From contig SSNU01003071.1 of the NCBI GenBank assembly GCA_012064415.1, positions 1 through 10,290 on the forward strand: a DNA stretch of 10,290 nt. The letters run 5' to 3'. The notes under the pieces are model-generated. The model was not told the origin of the DNA, searched no databases, and saw nothing but the letters and a program-made list of their open reading frames with translations. Position 1 is the stretch's first letter; each line of letters starts with the position of its first letter. The position numbers were made by a program, and so were the translations under genes. Below, piece after piece: positions 1 through 6,851 of this stretch. This stretch comes from Gyrodactylus bullatarudis. Taxonomy: Eukaryota > Platyhelminthes > Monogenea > Gyrodactylidea > Gyrodactylidae.

Positions 1-1079
1 ACATATTATTGGCCACAAGAATGCTTAAACGTCATTGGTCTAAAAATAAAATGCATTTTATAACTTATTAAACGGTGCTTTGTTGTAGGATTGTGTCGAT
101 CCCTAAGCTCACAAATCTCTCAAGGTACTATAAAGAACACTTTCTGAATTTCTAATTAATTTTTTAGTCTATATACCCGGTTAAAGTTGATAAATAGAGA
201 ATAAAAGCCTTTAAGAGGAGATGTCTACTAAGTTAGTGAGAAATAACTCTAACCAGTTGAAACCCTGAATTAAGGCAAGAAGATGAAGTCAGATCGTTCC
301 AAAATTGTCTCATTCGACTATAATCAATGATTATTAATCATTCACAAATTTCTTCCAAACACTAAAAATTTGCTCACATAAATAGAGAATATTGATTTTG
401 CAAAATGACGCAAAAGAGGCAAATATTCATGATGTTTTCTCCGCCAAATTAAAGACAATTCCTCATGACTCTCAAATTTTTGATAGGTAACAAATTCTGA
501 GATCTTTATCATTATTTTCATGAACTATCTCGTTTTCGATAAAGCTTCTCTAAGAACCTCAAAAGTCTTCTCAGATTTTCAAAAGTGTATATTAATTTAA
601 CAAACAGAATTTATTACAATACATATTAATTTGTTTAAAATTTACTATTACTGGAAAGAATAATTAGAAAAATTTCCAGTTATTTTCCAGCTACAGTAAT
701 TTTCTGAAGCTTATTTTTGAAGATAAAACTTAAGGAATCTATTAAATAGCCGAAATATTTCTGATTTTAGTGATTGAATAGTAAAAATTCATTGAAAATT
801 GAGCGGCGATTTGAAAAATTTTGAATGACTTGGCGAAGCATTTTCGACAAATGCTCCTACACAAAATACAATAATCTGATCAGTAGTGCTTAGAATTGAT
901 AGTTCTATCAGAAAAGTTGGTACTAATATGAGGTTACAAACATCACCCTATTCTATTGTATATTACAGCGAATAATGTAGTATTCGTATTTTATTGTCAT
1001 TGCCGGGACTTAAGAATATCTGATAATCGTAAAATATTTTTAATAATGAATTGTTGTATTTAATATGGTAGCATTAATA
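1..1079. other. AT-rich intergenic DNA, no gene seen
   Basis: No reading frame of useful length, no tRNA-like cloverleaf and no transposon end was recognised here. The only structure noted is short inverted repeats that are expected in DNA this AT-rich, for example AGCATTT and AAATGCT around a 5-base loop near 838-857. Confidence 0.6.
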
Positions 1080-1118
1080 TTAAAACCCTTTTGATACCAG
1101 AGGTCATATATGACCTCT
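1080..1118. repeat. Orphan CCCTTT-type transposon end with 20-bp palindrome
   Basis: TTAA (1080-1083) is followed after two A's by CCCTTTTGATACC (1086-1098). This closely resembles the terminal repeats of the element at 2878-4137 (CCCTTTCGGTACC and CCCTTTTGGTACC). It runs directly into a perfect 20-bp palindrome, AGAGGTCATATATGACCTCT (1099-1118). No matching opposite end was found nearby, so it is probably the remnant of a broken or interrupted copy. Calling it a transposon end is inference from the similarity. Confidence 0.4.
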
Positions 1119-1156
1119 ATGTTCAAACAACTTTTTCCAATGATTTAAAAAAAAAT

Positions 1157-1435
1157 AAGGGAAAAAGGATGCCGAAAATGTGAGGAATAAGCGCTTTATT
1201 TCAGGCATACTCATCAGCCTCTTACATGCCATATATATAGTACAAAGAAAATTAAAAATTGATCTGATTGGCTCTCTTTAGGTGTTTGGGGGCGGGGTAA
1301 TCTGTATATTATCACATTGTTTTTTGGATTTTTGGTACATTAATTGGTATTCCCACGGTGGGAATCCCACCCTAGGGTGTGAGTAAATAGAAATAAAGCG
1401 CTTATTTCTCACACTTTCGGCATCCTTTTTCCCTT
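1157..1435. mobile_element. MITE, copy 1 (44-bp terminal inverted repeats)
   Basis: The left arm (1157-1200, starting AAGGGAAAAAGGATGCCG) and the reverse complement of the right arm (1392-1435) match at 42 of 44 positions. The 279-bp unit has no coding capacity, so it is a non-autonomous DNA transposon. The interior carries two compact GC-rich palindromes: ATTCCCAC-G-GTGGGAAT (1349-1365) and CACCCTAGGGTG (1368-1379). The 5' subterminal sequence through about 1230 is nearly the same as that of the 730-bp element at 4638-5367, so the two belong to one family. No clear target-site duplication is visible, so the superfamily is undetermined. The near-identical arms suggest a fairly young insertion. 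Confidence 0.85.
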
Positions 1436-2877
1436 GTTATGCTCTCAACGTTTGCACAACTAACCAATGATATTAGGAATCAGTTACAAACAACAGATTT
1501 AAAAAAAGTTTTTCAGGATTCTTTTTTGATAGTATATCAAAAACTATCTAAGTTTTCCATCATACTATATTTTTGCAAGCCAGGAATAAGAATGCCATTG
1601 ATATTTGAGCTTTTTCCAAGAGTAGAATTCCTAAATTCATGATCCTTTTTGATCGAAATTATTATAATTATCAATGTTCAGAGATCATATGATTCATGTA
1701 AAGTAAGAATGGGGTAAGATTCAACCCGATTTAACCTTCAATATCAAATTTCTTCGGTAATCAGATCGAATGGAATTTATAAGATAACCCTTTTGACATT
1801 AACTGAGTGTTCTTAACAATTGATTTCCGAATGAATTCTCTCATTGGCGAAATTTCCCTTTCAACTACTCAGTACACACCAGTAGATGGGAATTTAAAAA
1901 TAAATCAGATCCTGATGAAATTATGTGAAAGAAAACATATTAATGAAATTTCGCCATAGTAAATGATTTTCATCATCCCATTTTCATTAATTCTGTGAGA
2001 AAATTAAACTTAAATCTTTCTTCGTTTAGCAATGTTATCGAAATTGATAAATTTCCTGTTAATATATTTACTAGACAATAAAGTGAAAATTATTTGTACC
2101 AAATACACATAAGTATTTTACCAATTTTTTAAAATAAAAATCTTATTAGAAAATTTAATTTTTAATGCATTTTAACAAATTTAGATGGTTAATACATTAG
2201 ACCTGGACTAGCTAACTTTTAATAAGTACAATTCCAATTCAATTACAGCATTATTATTAATTTTCTAATTTTACATACTTTTTTCTAAAGATTTTATATT
2301 CTTGGTGAAATGTAATGTATTTACATTGAGATTTTTAGCGGTCATTTAAAGCATAAAATTGAAGAAGAAACTTGATTTAAAATAAAATCGTCTGTTTCAT
2401 CGTGATAATATAATACATTTCTTGTAAATTAAATTACTCTTTTGCGTTGATTAAAAGATAATAGAAAAATGATTGATATATATTTTTTGTCTTAAAGCCG
2501 ACGACAATAAGACGCGTATTCCATCTCTAATGTCCTTTGACTATCCGATTATAATCTTCAATGATGTATCATGACGAAATTAAACATCATCTTTTGCAAT
2601 TGAACTGATACTTTTTTGCTAAACCTTTGGAGAGAATCATGAGAACTGGTCGGATTTGATCTTTCCCTATTCAATTTTAGTTCAGCTATAGAAAAACTTA
2701 AAGTCTTACATCGGATCTTTCCTTCTAGACGAAAAGTGCAGAAATTCAGAAAAATAATACAGAAAATTTTTGGCAAATTATTCTATGAAATTTAAAGATT
2801 TTATCAGTAAAATACCGAACAACCTAATGCCTAATTTCGAAATGACTCAAGGTTTTCTGTAACAAATTGATTAATCG
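1436..2877. other. AT-rich DNA without a convincing gene
   Basis: Short open frames occur (a 67-codon frame at 1439-1642 and a 72-codon frame on the minus strand at 2558-2776), but neither translation has a recognisable domain and both fit chance. A perfect 12-bp inverted repeat, TGGCGAAATTTC and GAAATTTCGCCA, lies at 1845-1856 and 1945-1956. It may be the trace of a very old small inverted-repeat element. The rest shows nothing but A/T-rich runs. Confidence 0.55.
1845..1956. repeat. Short inverted-repeat pair, possible relic MITE
   Basis: TGGCGAAATTTC (1845-1856) is matched exactly in inverse orientation by GAAATTTCGCCA (1945-1956), 88 bases apart. A further stem (ATTAATGAAA with TTTCATTAAT) overlaps the right arm. 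The arms are short and the DNA is AT-rich, so a chance origin cannot be excluded. The CG-containing core makes it slightly more notable than the other stems here. Confidence 0.3.
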
Positions 2878-2949
2878 TTAAACCCTTTCGGTACCGATAG
2901 AGAAAGATTTTGCAAATTATCAATTTCTAATCTAGGTCAGAATCCGAAT

Positions 2950-3199
2950 AGACTCTTTAGGAGAATTCGAATGATGTATGAAGCATATGGACCAAAACCC
3001 ACTTATGTACTGGTTACAATAGAAACAATTATTTTTTGTCAGGATGGAAAATTAACTGAATTTAATTTCAAAATATATCTCTCCTATTCATCTTCAACCT
3101 GTTGATAATCCGAATTCACGCCAAGGCTGTTCACTCTGTTCTACTCTAGCATTATATTTCTTCAATGACTTGAAGAGAAGACCATGTTATCCTCCATAG
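2950..3199 (+). pseudogene. Possible decayed non-LTR reverse-transcriptase fragment
   Basis: In the frame open from 3056 to the TAG at 3197-3199, the translation includes RQGCSLCSTLALYFFNDL. This resembles the conserved box of non-LTR retrotransposon reverse transcriptases, usually of the form (R/P)QG-x-x-L-S-P-x-L-F-x-x-Y-I-N-D-L. In another frame just upstream (about 2947-3105), RRIRMMYEAYG recalls the helix that often precedes that box. The two pieces need a frameshift to join, and stops surround both. No YADD catalytic box is seen downstream. This is a weak recognition from motif memory; a chance match in 47 codons is possible. Confidence 0.25.
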
Positions 3200-3336
3200 T
3201 GAATATTTTAAATTAAAGATTTTTAAAATATCATAATCCTTGTTTTTTTATTCATGGTCGAAAAAGGTTAAACTAAAATTATTTGTGAAAAGTAAGACAA
3301 AATGATTAAAGAAACAAGGCCTGTGAATAAAATGAA

Positions 3337-3487
3337 CCGTCCATTCCCTGATTTCCCATTTTCATGGTGAAGGTTTCAGTGAAAACTCAGTGAAAAGGAT
3401 AAATATTTCCCATTTTTCCGGGAAAATAAACGATTTTCCATTTTCACTAGTGATTTCCGTCCATTCACTGATTTCCCATATTCACGG
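3337..3487. repeat. Tandem-like direct repeat of 31 bp, 120-bp spacing
   Basis: Two 31-base segments (3337-3367 and 3457-3487), each beginning CCGTCCATTC, differ at three positions. They sit exactly 120 bases apart, which is 40 codons in the overlapping minus-strand frame. A third, shorter relative (GATTTTCCATTTTCAC) lies between them from 3432. The pattern suggests a local repeat that expanded next to, or inside, the HTH-coding frame. Confidence 0.6.
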
Positions 3488-3666
3488 CCTCGCTTTTTCG
3501 GATTTAGCTTCTTTTGTTTGACTGAAAACAAATTATTAACAGTTCTACATGAGCATCCGATTATTTTAGCTATCTTCCGATTGCTTGAGCCATCTTGTTT
3601 TAATTTGTTGACAAAATCTCTATCACAGCCTCTCAGCTTCGAAAATTTCAATTTTTTAACGAACAT
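3376..3666 (-). pseudogene. Tc1/mariner-like HTH fragment, 96 codons
   Basis: The N-terminal half (residues about 11-47, with GSSNRKIAKIIGCSCRTVNN as the core) reads as a helix-turn-helix of the kind that begins Tc1/mariner-type transposases: an acidic/aromatic first helix, then G-x-S-x-R-x-I-A-x-x-x-G-C-S-x-x-T-V. It would bind DNA at transposon ends. After a basic stretch (KQKKLNPKKRGRE, about 51-63) the frame runs into low-complexity, repeat-derived sequence (Gly, Lys, Ser, Asn-rich) and stops. No DD(E/D) catalytic region follows in any frame, whereas a complete Tc1 transposase is about 340 residues. I therefore call it a truncated fragment. It could instead be a small free-standing DNA-binding protein, but nothing in the sequence shows that it is expressed. 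It lies inside the TTAA-bounded element. Confidence 0.5.
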
Positions 3667-4637
3667 TTTTGAACTATGTTTAGTTTATTGGCGATAATAT
3701 ATTTGAATGTATTGAATGAATGTACTGTGTAAGAGATATAATGAAAATTCAGAATTCAAAGTCTAATTCTAACTGGGAAAAAAGGTGATTGAAACTGAAT
3801 ACTTTTAATTTTTCGTTTTGAAATTTAATGAGATATTGTAAATTTGTATTTATGAAAATATGAATGAACTCTTTGTACGAGTAAAAGTAATTTCTGATAG
3901 AAACGAATATTCTCTATCGAATGGGTCATCTTTCCATTTTCAATAACTTTTAATACGTGATTTAGAGACAATTTCTAGTGAATACTTTTATTTTTTCTAC
4001 CACTATATTATAAACAGTAACAGAATTGTTACCCATTCTATGTCTTGGAAATTGTAAGTTAAAATTTCTAACATTCTAAGAAAGCTAACTACATATTGCT
4101 ATCTTCACTGGTTTTCTAACGGTACCAAAAGGGTTAAACCATACGCCGATTTGAACATAAATTAATTAAGATAATTATAATTGTGAGTTACATAAAGAGG
4201 AACATTCGACAATCCTTGAGAAATCATTGCTTGTCCACCTTCTCTAAACCGTGAACATTTTCAAGAGAAATAGAATCACTAAAACCCTTTCGTACTTGAT
4301 TTGATACCAAATAGATTTGATATGAATAAAGCTAAGTGATATGAAGTTGAGAATTTTTACGAAAACCTCGTTTTTCCCAAAAATTCGTTGAAGATTGTTT
4401 GTTGCCCACTTTTACGATTTGAAGAAAAAGAAATTCTGGAAAAAAATTTTACTCATGAAAAATATGGTCATTTTTCCGAACTTTGAACTGAAAATTTTTA
4501 TTGATTTCAAATTGAGAGAGTGATCGAAAGTTGCTTTTCAGGACCACAATAAGACTAGGAAGCCAAATATGCTGAATCTGTTCTGGTTAGATATATGTTC
4601 TTTGGTATCATTTTTTTAATTGGGCAAACGTAGAGAG

Positions 4638-5367
4638 CATTTTAAGAATAAAAAGGATGCCGAATGTTGGAGGAATAAGCGCTTTATTTAAGGCATACTC
4701 ATCAGCCTCTTACATACCAAATAAAGCTAGTTAATATGAAGATGGGAATTTATGATTTTTTCAAAATTCTCAATTTTTTTCATCAAAAATTCGAACTCGA
4801 ACTAGATTTTTTGGAATCTAGATCATGAGGCTCTATTTCACGATGCGGAGAAAAAAATTGAAAAAAACCCCCTTTTTTAAGGCAAATTTGGAATCTTGAA
4901 GTAGCGCCAAATTCCCATTTTTTGAACTTTGAGTTGACAATTTTTGCTGATTTCTATGTTAGAGAGTGATCAAAAGTTGATTTGATCACAATTAGTCAAA
5001 AAAACCGATTATCATCATAAAAATTTTGATAAATTCGTAATTTTTCAAGGATCTTGAAATATCATCGACTTTCAAGTAGGGAAAATTATCAAAAAATCAA
5101 AATTCGATTTTGACACGATTATGGGGTGATTCTCAAAACCATATTCAGCATATTTGAATTCTTTGACTAATTGTGATCCTAATCAACTTTTGATCGCTCT
5201 CCCACATTGAAATCAACAAAAATAATAATGTATACTAAAACACAAAGAATTAAAAACTTGGAACTGATTGGCTCTTTCTATTGATGAGTATATATTTGGC
5301 TGATAAGTATGCCTGAAATAAACCGCTTATTCCTCTAATTTTCAGCATCCTTTTTATTCTTAAAATG
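4638..5367. mobile_element. MITE, copy 2 (730 bp, 70-bp terminal inverted repeats)
   Basis: The left arm (4638-4707, beginning CATTTTAAGAATAAAAAGGA) and the reverse complement of the right arm (5298-5367) agree at 63 of 70 positions. The internal arms 4941-5000 and 5162-5222 are also inverted copies of each other, sharing GATCAAAAGTTGATT. From AAAAAGGATGCCGA through the CAGCCTCTTACAT block the left end is nearly identical to the MITE at 1157-1435, and the right end shares the CTGATTGGCTCT stretch with it. The interior (from about 4719) repeats the sequence found from 4326. No open frame of interest lies inside. No target-site duplication is clear, because flank and arm are hard to separate. 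Confidence 0.8.
4941..5222. repeat. Inner hairpin arms of MITE copy 2
   Basis: The arms 4941-5000 and 5162-5222 are inverted and share AAAAGTTGATT and GATCACAATTAGTCAAA with few mismatches. They are separated by a loop of about 160 bases. Both are diverged copies of the 4488-4570 and 5508-5584 arms, so the same block occurs four times, two in each orientation, arranged concentrically. Confidence 0.7.
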
Positions 5368-5584
5368 AATCTGTTTTAATCCATAACTTCGTTATCGTTT
5401 GGGAGACGAATTTCGTATTTTGGTCATTTTCACTACTTAAAAATTAATGAAATTTCGAAAAATCGAAATCTCTCAAAAATGGTGGATCTTTCGAAAATGT
5501 GTCGGCGATATTTGGCTTCCTAGTCTTATGTGATTCTGAAAAGCAACTTTTGATTACTCACTTGAAATCAATAAAAATTTTCAG

Positions 5585-6094
5585 TCAGAAAATAAATTTG
5601 AAATACATTTTGATTTCCAGTGGTTTTAGTTAAAATTTTTTCAATGTAATTCGAACATCAATTATTTACGTTTTTTATATTGAAATATTAAAAAAAAGGT
5701 ATACAGAATAAAGGCAAGTAAAACTGAACAATAGCTGGTTCTTGTGGTATTTCAAATGTTATAAAATGAATAAATGGCAATGAAATGAGAGTAAAGGTTC
5801 AACAGAAACTCTAGTCACTAGAGTCAGTAAGGTTCTCACAATCAGATAATTTGTATTTTGAGAATATTTATAGAAGGATTTTAATAAAAAAATAGATTTA
5901 TATTTTAAATTTCTAAGAGAATAATTGCTATCCGCTGTAGAGAAAAAACAGAATTTTTCTAACTAAAAATTCATATTTGCGTACCCAGAGAGGATGAAGC
6001 CCTGAGACAGATATGGGTGCATTGTTAGAGTCTAAATGGAGAAAAATTGAGTGCAGAAATCTATATTGAACCCGTTGAATAGATATTGGGAATT
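5585..6094. other. AT-rich spacer inside the old foldback element
   Basis: No gene is seen. A perfect inverted repeat, ACTCTAGT-C-ACTAGAGT, lies at 5808-5824. The remainder is A/T-rich without a recognisable repeat relation to the rest of the window. Confidence 0.5.
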
Positions 6095-6243
6095 AAAAAA
6101 AAATTTTCAGAATTTTTCTTCAAATCGTGAAAGCGGACAACATGAGTAGGAATCCAAAGAATATTTAACATATTGGAATTTTTGAAGAAAAAATGAGGTT
6201 TTCGTAAAAATCATAGATCTCCAACTCCATATCAACTAACTTT

Positions 6244-6792
6244 AGATATCTCAGCGTTCTTAGGATGTTTTCAGTATGTAGTATGGAATTTACCCAAAAT
6301 TTTCTGCAGAATTTGCACTGTGTGAGATCAAATGTATTAGAATTGTTCAACTTTCTAAGTATCAGAAGGTCAGAGAAGAAATACACATAGAGCTTTTGAA
6401 AGTATTCATCAAAAAGCAGAAATACCGAATAAAATCTTTGGCATTCACCAATCATTGACCCTACGAAGTTTGTTTCTTTTATCAAAAAAATGGAATCACG
6501 TGAATTGTAGATTTATTTGTAAACAAAAAATTAAATTGAGAAGTAGAAGTACTTTGTTTGTGTTTCAGAATTACAGAGAGAGAGAAAAATTATATTTGAC
6601 CGAATTAATAAAAAAATATAGCTTTGAAATTTTTTAATGAATACTTAATTTTGACCCAATAAAATTATTACTTCAAAAATATTTTTTCTACAATGCCAGG
6701 TTATACAGATACAGAATGATATGTGTAATACATACATAATACTGAACGAAAAAAATTCTTTCAACTATACTTTTTTATCTGCTGTATACACA
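6244..6792. other. Upstream region of the I29-array gene, no gene seen
   Basis: A 106-codon minus-strand frame (6165-6485) overlaps the repeat arm ending at 6243. It has no recognisable domain, so I do not call it. A 60-codon plus-strand frame (6455-6637) is equally unsupported. A short GA-rich run occurs near 6576-6588. Distal control elements of the downstream gene may be here, but none can be named. Confidence 0.5.
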
Positions 6793-6824
6793 TATAAATT
6801 TATAATTTTTCAACAAATTTCATT
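6793..6824 (+). promoter_or_regulatory. Core promoter: TATA box plus initiator
   Basis: TATAAAT begins at 6793. TCATT, matching the arthropod initiator consensus TCA(G/T)T, lies at 6820-6824. Taking its A (6822) as +1 puts the first T of the TATA box at -29, close to the spacing expected for TATA-dependent transcription. The predicted 5' leader is only 26 bases, ending at the ATG at 6848. In AT-rich DNA TATA-like words are common; the combination with a correctly spaced initiator is what supports the call. Confidence 0.5.
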
Positions 6825-6839
6825 AAAACAAGTATAGTT

Positions 6840-6851
6840 ATGCAAATATGA
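6840..6851 (+). promoter_or_regulatory. Three-codon upstream ORF overlapping the main start
   Basis: An ATG at 6840 opens ATG CAA ATA TGA, whose stop overlaps the main start at 6848 by the shared ATGA. The upstream ATG would lie only about 18 bases from the predicted cap site. The main ATG has A at -3 and the upstream one has G at -3, so most ribosomes could pass or reinitiate. Any role in translation control is inference. Confidence 0.35.

Larger units (their letters stand above)
2878..4137. mobile_element. piggyBac-like TTAA element, non-autonomous or decayed
   Basis: The left end is TTAA (2878-2881), one A, then CCCTTTCGGTACCGATAGA. The right end, read inward on the other strand, is TTAA (4134-4137), then CCCTTTTGGTACCGTTAGA. 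The 19-base termini agree at 17 positions and both hold a GGTACC core. TTAA target duplications with CCC-starting termini are the hallmark of the piggyBac superfamily; applying that here is inference. The 1260-bp interior lacks a piggyBac-size transposase (about 550-600 residues). It instead contains a possible reverse-transcriptase remnant on the plus strand and a short minus-strand HTH frame, so it is either a passive carrier of other insertions or a heavily decayed copy. The extra A after the left TTAA is unexplained. Two further CCCTTT-type ends lie outside it, at 1080 and 4285. Confidence 0.55.
4285..6243. mobile_element. Old inverted-repeat (foldback-like) element, interrupted
   Basis: Two pairs of arms face each other across the interior. 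One pair is 4488-4570 with 5508-5584 (inverted, both ending in AGACTAGGAAGCCAAATAT). The other is about 4327-4452 with 6095-6243 (inverted, sharing TTTTTACGAAAACCTC and ACGATTTGAAGAAAAA). Together they make a broken palindrome of about 1.9 kb. The same two blocks appear in direct orientation inside the younger element at 4638-5367, so the outer structure is an older, diverged relative into whose loop the younger copy inserted. Its left boundary may be the CCCTTTCGTAC sequence at 4285-4295; the right boundary is uncertain. It has no coding capacity. The 510-base right loop segment (5585-6094) shows no homology that I could see. Confidence 0.6.

Noticed and set aside
600..720. CTGGAAA / TTTCCAG stems as a regulatory hairpin
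   Set aside because: Arms of 7-8 bases in very AT-rich DNA are expected by chance, and nothing downstream would use them.
1439..1642. 67-codon plus-strand frame right after the first MITE
   Set aside because: No recognisable domain, no promoter or splice context, and length within chance for this composition.
2558..2776. 72-codon minus-strand frame
   Set aside because: Translation resembles no family known to me, and there is no regulatory or repeat context to support it.
1157..5367. The two MITE copies as terminal repeats of one composite transposon carrying 1436-4637
   Set aside because: Each copy has its own complete pair of inverted ends, the interiors differ, and the intervening DNA has independent TTAA-type termini.
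6165..6485. 106-codon minus-strand frame
   Set aside because: Its 3' part lies in the repeat arm ending at 6243, and the remainder shows no domain or signal, so it is probably chance openness in AT-rich repeat DNA.
6455..6637. 60-codon plus-strand frame upstream of the I29 gene
   Set aside because: Not in register with a plausible splice junction to 6848, no domain, and it ends in A/T-rich sequence.
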